A stretch of DNA of 15,337 nt from Lachnospiraceae bacterium UBA7188. GTDB taxonomy: Bacteria > Bacillota > Clostridia > Lachnospirales > Lachnospiraceae. Shown one piece after another: positions 13,280 to 15,337 of this stretch. The stretch covers positions 1 through 15,337 of the forward strand of contig DKVC01000028.1 of NCBI GenBank assembly GCA_002490995.1, in the 5' to 3' direction. The notes under the pieces were generated by a model. The model was not told where the DNA came from and did no database searches. It saw nothing but the letters and a program-made list of their open reading frames with translations. The translations under genes were made by a program, and so were the position numbers. The number at the start of each line of letters is the position of its first letter. The stretch's first letter is position 1.

Positions 13280-15055
13280 TTACAGCCTGGTATCCCACAA
13301 CCCGCAGAAGGAATCCACCGGGTCCTGTCCTGTAAATGCTTCCGGTCCTGTTGTCAGCTTTTCCACCAACGCGTCAAAAGTGGTATCCAGCACGTCATAG
13401 GTATTGATATATGTGCGGGCCTGAGGGATGTCCGCCAATACAAAAGGCTGCTTTGTACCGATAACGATTACGGGAAGTTCATGCACATACCAGGGAATCT
13501 CTCCGCCGCCCTTTGTCATGCCGAAAGCAGGCCTTGCCACCGGCTGGAATCCGCCCGGAATGTCCACAAGGGTAATAATCAGATCCTGCTTTGCCACAAA
13601 GTCCCTGATGGCATCCTTGCCTGCAAAATAAAGGTTGATATCCGGCTTGCCGCCTTCCTCCATCTGCTTCATCAGCTTCTGGATGGGACTTTCGTAAATA
13701 AACACCTCAAACCCCCGGGCCTCCAGCCTTTCCTTCAGCTTCTCCGCAGGCGAAACCTTATTCTTTCCCATGAGCGCTCCCAGACCCGGCGCCTCCAGGC
13801 CTTTTACATAGACAATCATGATGCGTTTGTACTTCTCCGGGGTCATGGGCAGGACGTCTTTATCTTTGTACTTCACCAGAGTCACAGCCCTGTCGGAGAT
13901 CTCCTTCTGCATGGCTTTGTGCTCGGCACAGCCGATAATCTCGTGTACCTTGTCCTTAGGCGGAACCAGTTCTGTCTTTGCCTTTTTATGCAATCCCATA
14001 TGGGCCTTCAGGGCCAGAATCCGATGAAGCGCATCCTCCAGACGCTCCTCCGTAATTCTTCCGTCCAGGTATCCCTGCTTCATTGCCTCGAAGTCCTCGT
14101 CCATATCATTGAAGAACAAAAACATGTCCACACCGGCGGCGATGGCTGCAGGCATCAGGTCACAGCGTTTCATACGGCAGGTCAGCCCCACCATATGGGA
14201 CGCGTCCGTCAGCACCATGCCGTTAAAGCCGAGTTTCGTGCGCAGCAGCCCGTTAATCAGCTCCGGTGAAAGCGTTGCCGGCATAATATCGTCATCCGCA
14301 ATCTCCGGGTTGAAATGCCTGGTATAAGCAGGCTGCATGATATGCCCTGCCATGATGGCTTCCAGGCCGTTATCAATCAGATTCTGATAGACCTTTCCAA
14401 AAGTGGCATCCCACTCCTCACAGCTGAAATCATTCACACTGTTGGCTACATGCTGATCCCTGAAATCCAGCCCGTCGCCGGGGAAATGCTTTGCCGCACA
14501 GCAGAAGCCCGGATTGGCATGGGCGCCGTCCATATAGGCTTTGGTCATCTCGGCAACTCTGTCCACATCATTTCCGTAAGTACGGATACCGATGACAGGA
14601 TTCTCCCAGTTATACAAGATATCGCTCACCGGTGCGAAAGAAAGATTACATCCGATGGCTGCTGCCTCCTTATTGGACATATAACCCAGATTGTATGCGT
14701 ACTGCACGTTGCGGGTAGAACCGATTTTAGTCTGGCTGCCGATGGTAGTGCCGTCCACACAGGCCCCGTCTCCGCCGTTCTCGGTATTGCATGCAATAAT
14801 CAGCGGAATCCTGCTGTTCTCCTGTAGAATGCGGTTCTGCTCATACACCTCGTCTGCTGTGGCGGGATTGTAACGGATTCCTCCGATATGGTACTTGTTC
14901 ACCGTCATCTTCAGATATTCCTCATCCCTGCTGGAGCCCATGTTGAAGAACAGCTGCCCGATCTTCTCCTCCAATGTCATCCCTGCAATTGTGTCCTCCA
15001 CCCATTTACAGTCCTCGTCGGACAAATAAAAGGGCTTCGCTTTCATATCAACCAT
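13280..15055 (-). CDS. Glycoside hydrolase family 3 protein (beta-N-acetylhexosaminidase type)
   Basis: The 591-residue protein has a GH3 TIM barrel (about 20-350): MTLEEKIGQLFF (26-37), the subfamily motif AAKHFPGDG (187-195) with Asp200 and His202 in FRDQH, and nucleophile Asp284 in MVLTDASHMVGL. The KHFPG-plus-DxH signature is that of NagZ-like enzymes, where the His/Asp dyad acts as acid/base, so beta-N-acetylglucosaminidase activity is the best guess. A second alpha/beta domain (about 400-560) is present. No signal peptide is seen, so it should act on imported oligosaccharides. The start has GGAGAGGAT six bases upstream. It precedes uxuA-uxuB in the same direction, separated by about 360 bases and a promoter, which suggests a shared glycan-use theme but separate transcription. 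The preferred sugar is not decidable here. Confidence 0.9.
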   Translation of the reverse strand: MVDMKAKPFYLSDEDCKWVEDTIAGMTLEEKIGQLFFNMGSSRDEEYLKMTVNKYHIGGIRYNPATADEVYEQNRILQENSRIPLIIACNTENGGDGACVDGTTIGSQTKIGSTRNVQYAYNLGYMSNKEAAAIGCNLSFAPVSDILYNWENPVIGIRTYGNDVDRVAEMTKAYMDGAHANPGFCCAAKHFPGDGLDFRDQHVANSVNDFSCEEWDATFGKVYQNLIDNGLEAIMAGHIMQPAYTRHFNPEIADDDIMPATLSPELINGLLRTKLGFNGMVLTDASHMVGLTCRMKRCDLMPAAIAAGVDMFLFFNDMDEDFEAMKQGYLDGRITEERLEDALHRILALKAHMGLHKKAKTELVPPKDKVHEIIGCAEHKAMQKEISDRAVTLVKYKDKDVLPMTPEKYKRIMIVYVKGLEAPGLGALMGKNKVSPAEKLKERLEARGFEVFIYESPIQKLMKQMEEGGKPDINLYFAGKDAIRDFVAKQDLIITLVDIPGGFQPVARPAFGMTKGGGEIPWYVHELPVIVIGTKQPFVLADIPQARTYINTYDVLDTTFDALVEKLTTGPEAFTGQDPVDSFCGLWDTRL

Positions 15056-15133
15056 TTTGCTATCCTCTCCTTTCCTGGTATGAATTTGAGTCTGGTTTTA
15101 CATAATCTGCACTGCTTTGACACATGTCCATAT

Positions 15134-15162
15134 TTTATACTGCACACCGATTATACTCGCAA
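15134..15162 (-). promoter_or_regulatory. Possible promoter of the GH3 gene
   Basis: Minus-strand TTGCGA (15157-15162) and TATAAA (15134-15139) are 17 bases apart. This gives a leader of about 70 nt. A second TATAAT lies within the spacer but has no good -35. Confidence 0.4.
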
Positions 15163-15273
15163 ACGCAATTACATGCCGTTTTTTCATGCCAGAAACAGTG
15201 CGTTAGCTCGTTATACATTAATTTATCGGCAAAACAAAGCGTTACTGAGTATTATTTGCAGTGCAACCCGACT

Positions 15274-15298
15274 AAGTCACTGCCTTAAGCAGTGACTT
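15274..15298. terminator. Perfect 10-bp hairpin near right edge
   Basis: AAGTCACTGC and GCAGTGACTT flank a five-base loop. On the plus strand it is followed by only a short T-tract (TTTTAG); on the minus strand there is none. It could close a leftward gene lying beyond the right edge. No complete gene is visible in 15056-15337. Confidence 0.4.
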
Positions 15299-15337
15299 TT
15301 AGACCGGCCAGCCAGGTACTTTCCCGGGGACACCACT

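Noticed and set aside
15300..15337. C-terminus of a leftward gene at the right edge
   Set aside because: All three minus frames stop within this stretch or soon after it; with so few codons the true frame cannot be chosen.

Overview
The window looks like chromosomal DNA from an anaerobic Firmicute of the class Clostridia, most likely a Lachnospiraceae-type gut bacterium. The reasons are near-even base composition by eye, strong AGGAGG-type ribosome binding sites, a GdhA N-terminus whose lysines sit where they do in Clostridium symbiosum GDH, a DUF5688 protein (a family I associate with Lachnospiraceae), and a yqeG/aroE/aroK/aroQ/efp neighbourhood. Apart from one two-gene module, every gene is on the minus strand. 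No phage, insertion sequence or CRISPR array was seen.

Left part (1-2640, minus strand): the N-terminal 129 codons of glutamate dehydrogenase run off the left edge. Upstream of gdhA is a structured leader containing a good promoter, a terminator-like hairpin about 55 nt later, and two more hairpins. Next come an unrecognised 143-residue helical protein and, across a strong terminator, a membrane-anchored protein with an acidic proline-rich linker and two SH3b domains. A tRNA-Arg(CCG) gene follows, enclosed in a perfect 13-bp inverted repeat.

Centre (2925-7261, minus strand): reading in the direction of transcription, yqeG (HAD phosphatase), aroE (shikimate dehydrogenase), an in-frame aroK-aroQ fusion (shikimate kinase plus type II dehydroquinase), efp with its own promoter, and a DUF5688 protein. 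This is a shikimate-pathway cluster coupled to a translation factor. Leader features include a 15-bp hairpin before yqeG, tandem 16-bp repeats before aroE and a 31-codon ORF abutting the DUF5688 gene.

Insert (7437-8287, plus strand): an AT-richer pair of genes on the opposite strand, a minimal nucleotidyltransferase and a HEPN protein, overlapping by one base. It resembles HEPN/MNT (type VII-like) toxin-antitoxin modules but has reversed gene order and no recognisable RNase motif in the HEPN protein. It looks horizontally acquired.

Right part (8435-15055, minus strand): a cytoplasmic M61-like zinc peptidase, then a uronate/glycan block: GH3 glycosidase, uxuA (mannonate dehydratase) and uxuB (fructuronate reductase). 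GH3 would release sugars, UxuB converts fructuronate to mannonate, and UxuA dehydrates mannonate to 2-keto-3-deoxygluconate. The uxuA leader of about 235 nt contains two diverged copies of a sequence in exact 118-nt register, one enclosed by a 9-bp inverted repeat. This is the least explained DNA in the window.

All promoter, terminator and RNA-structure calls were made by eye, with no folding or database search.
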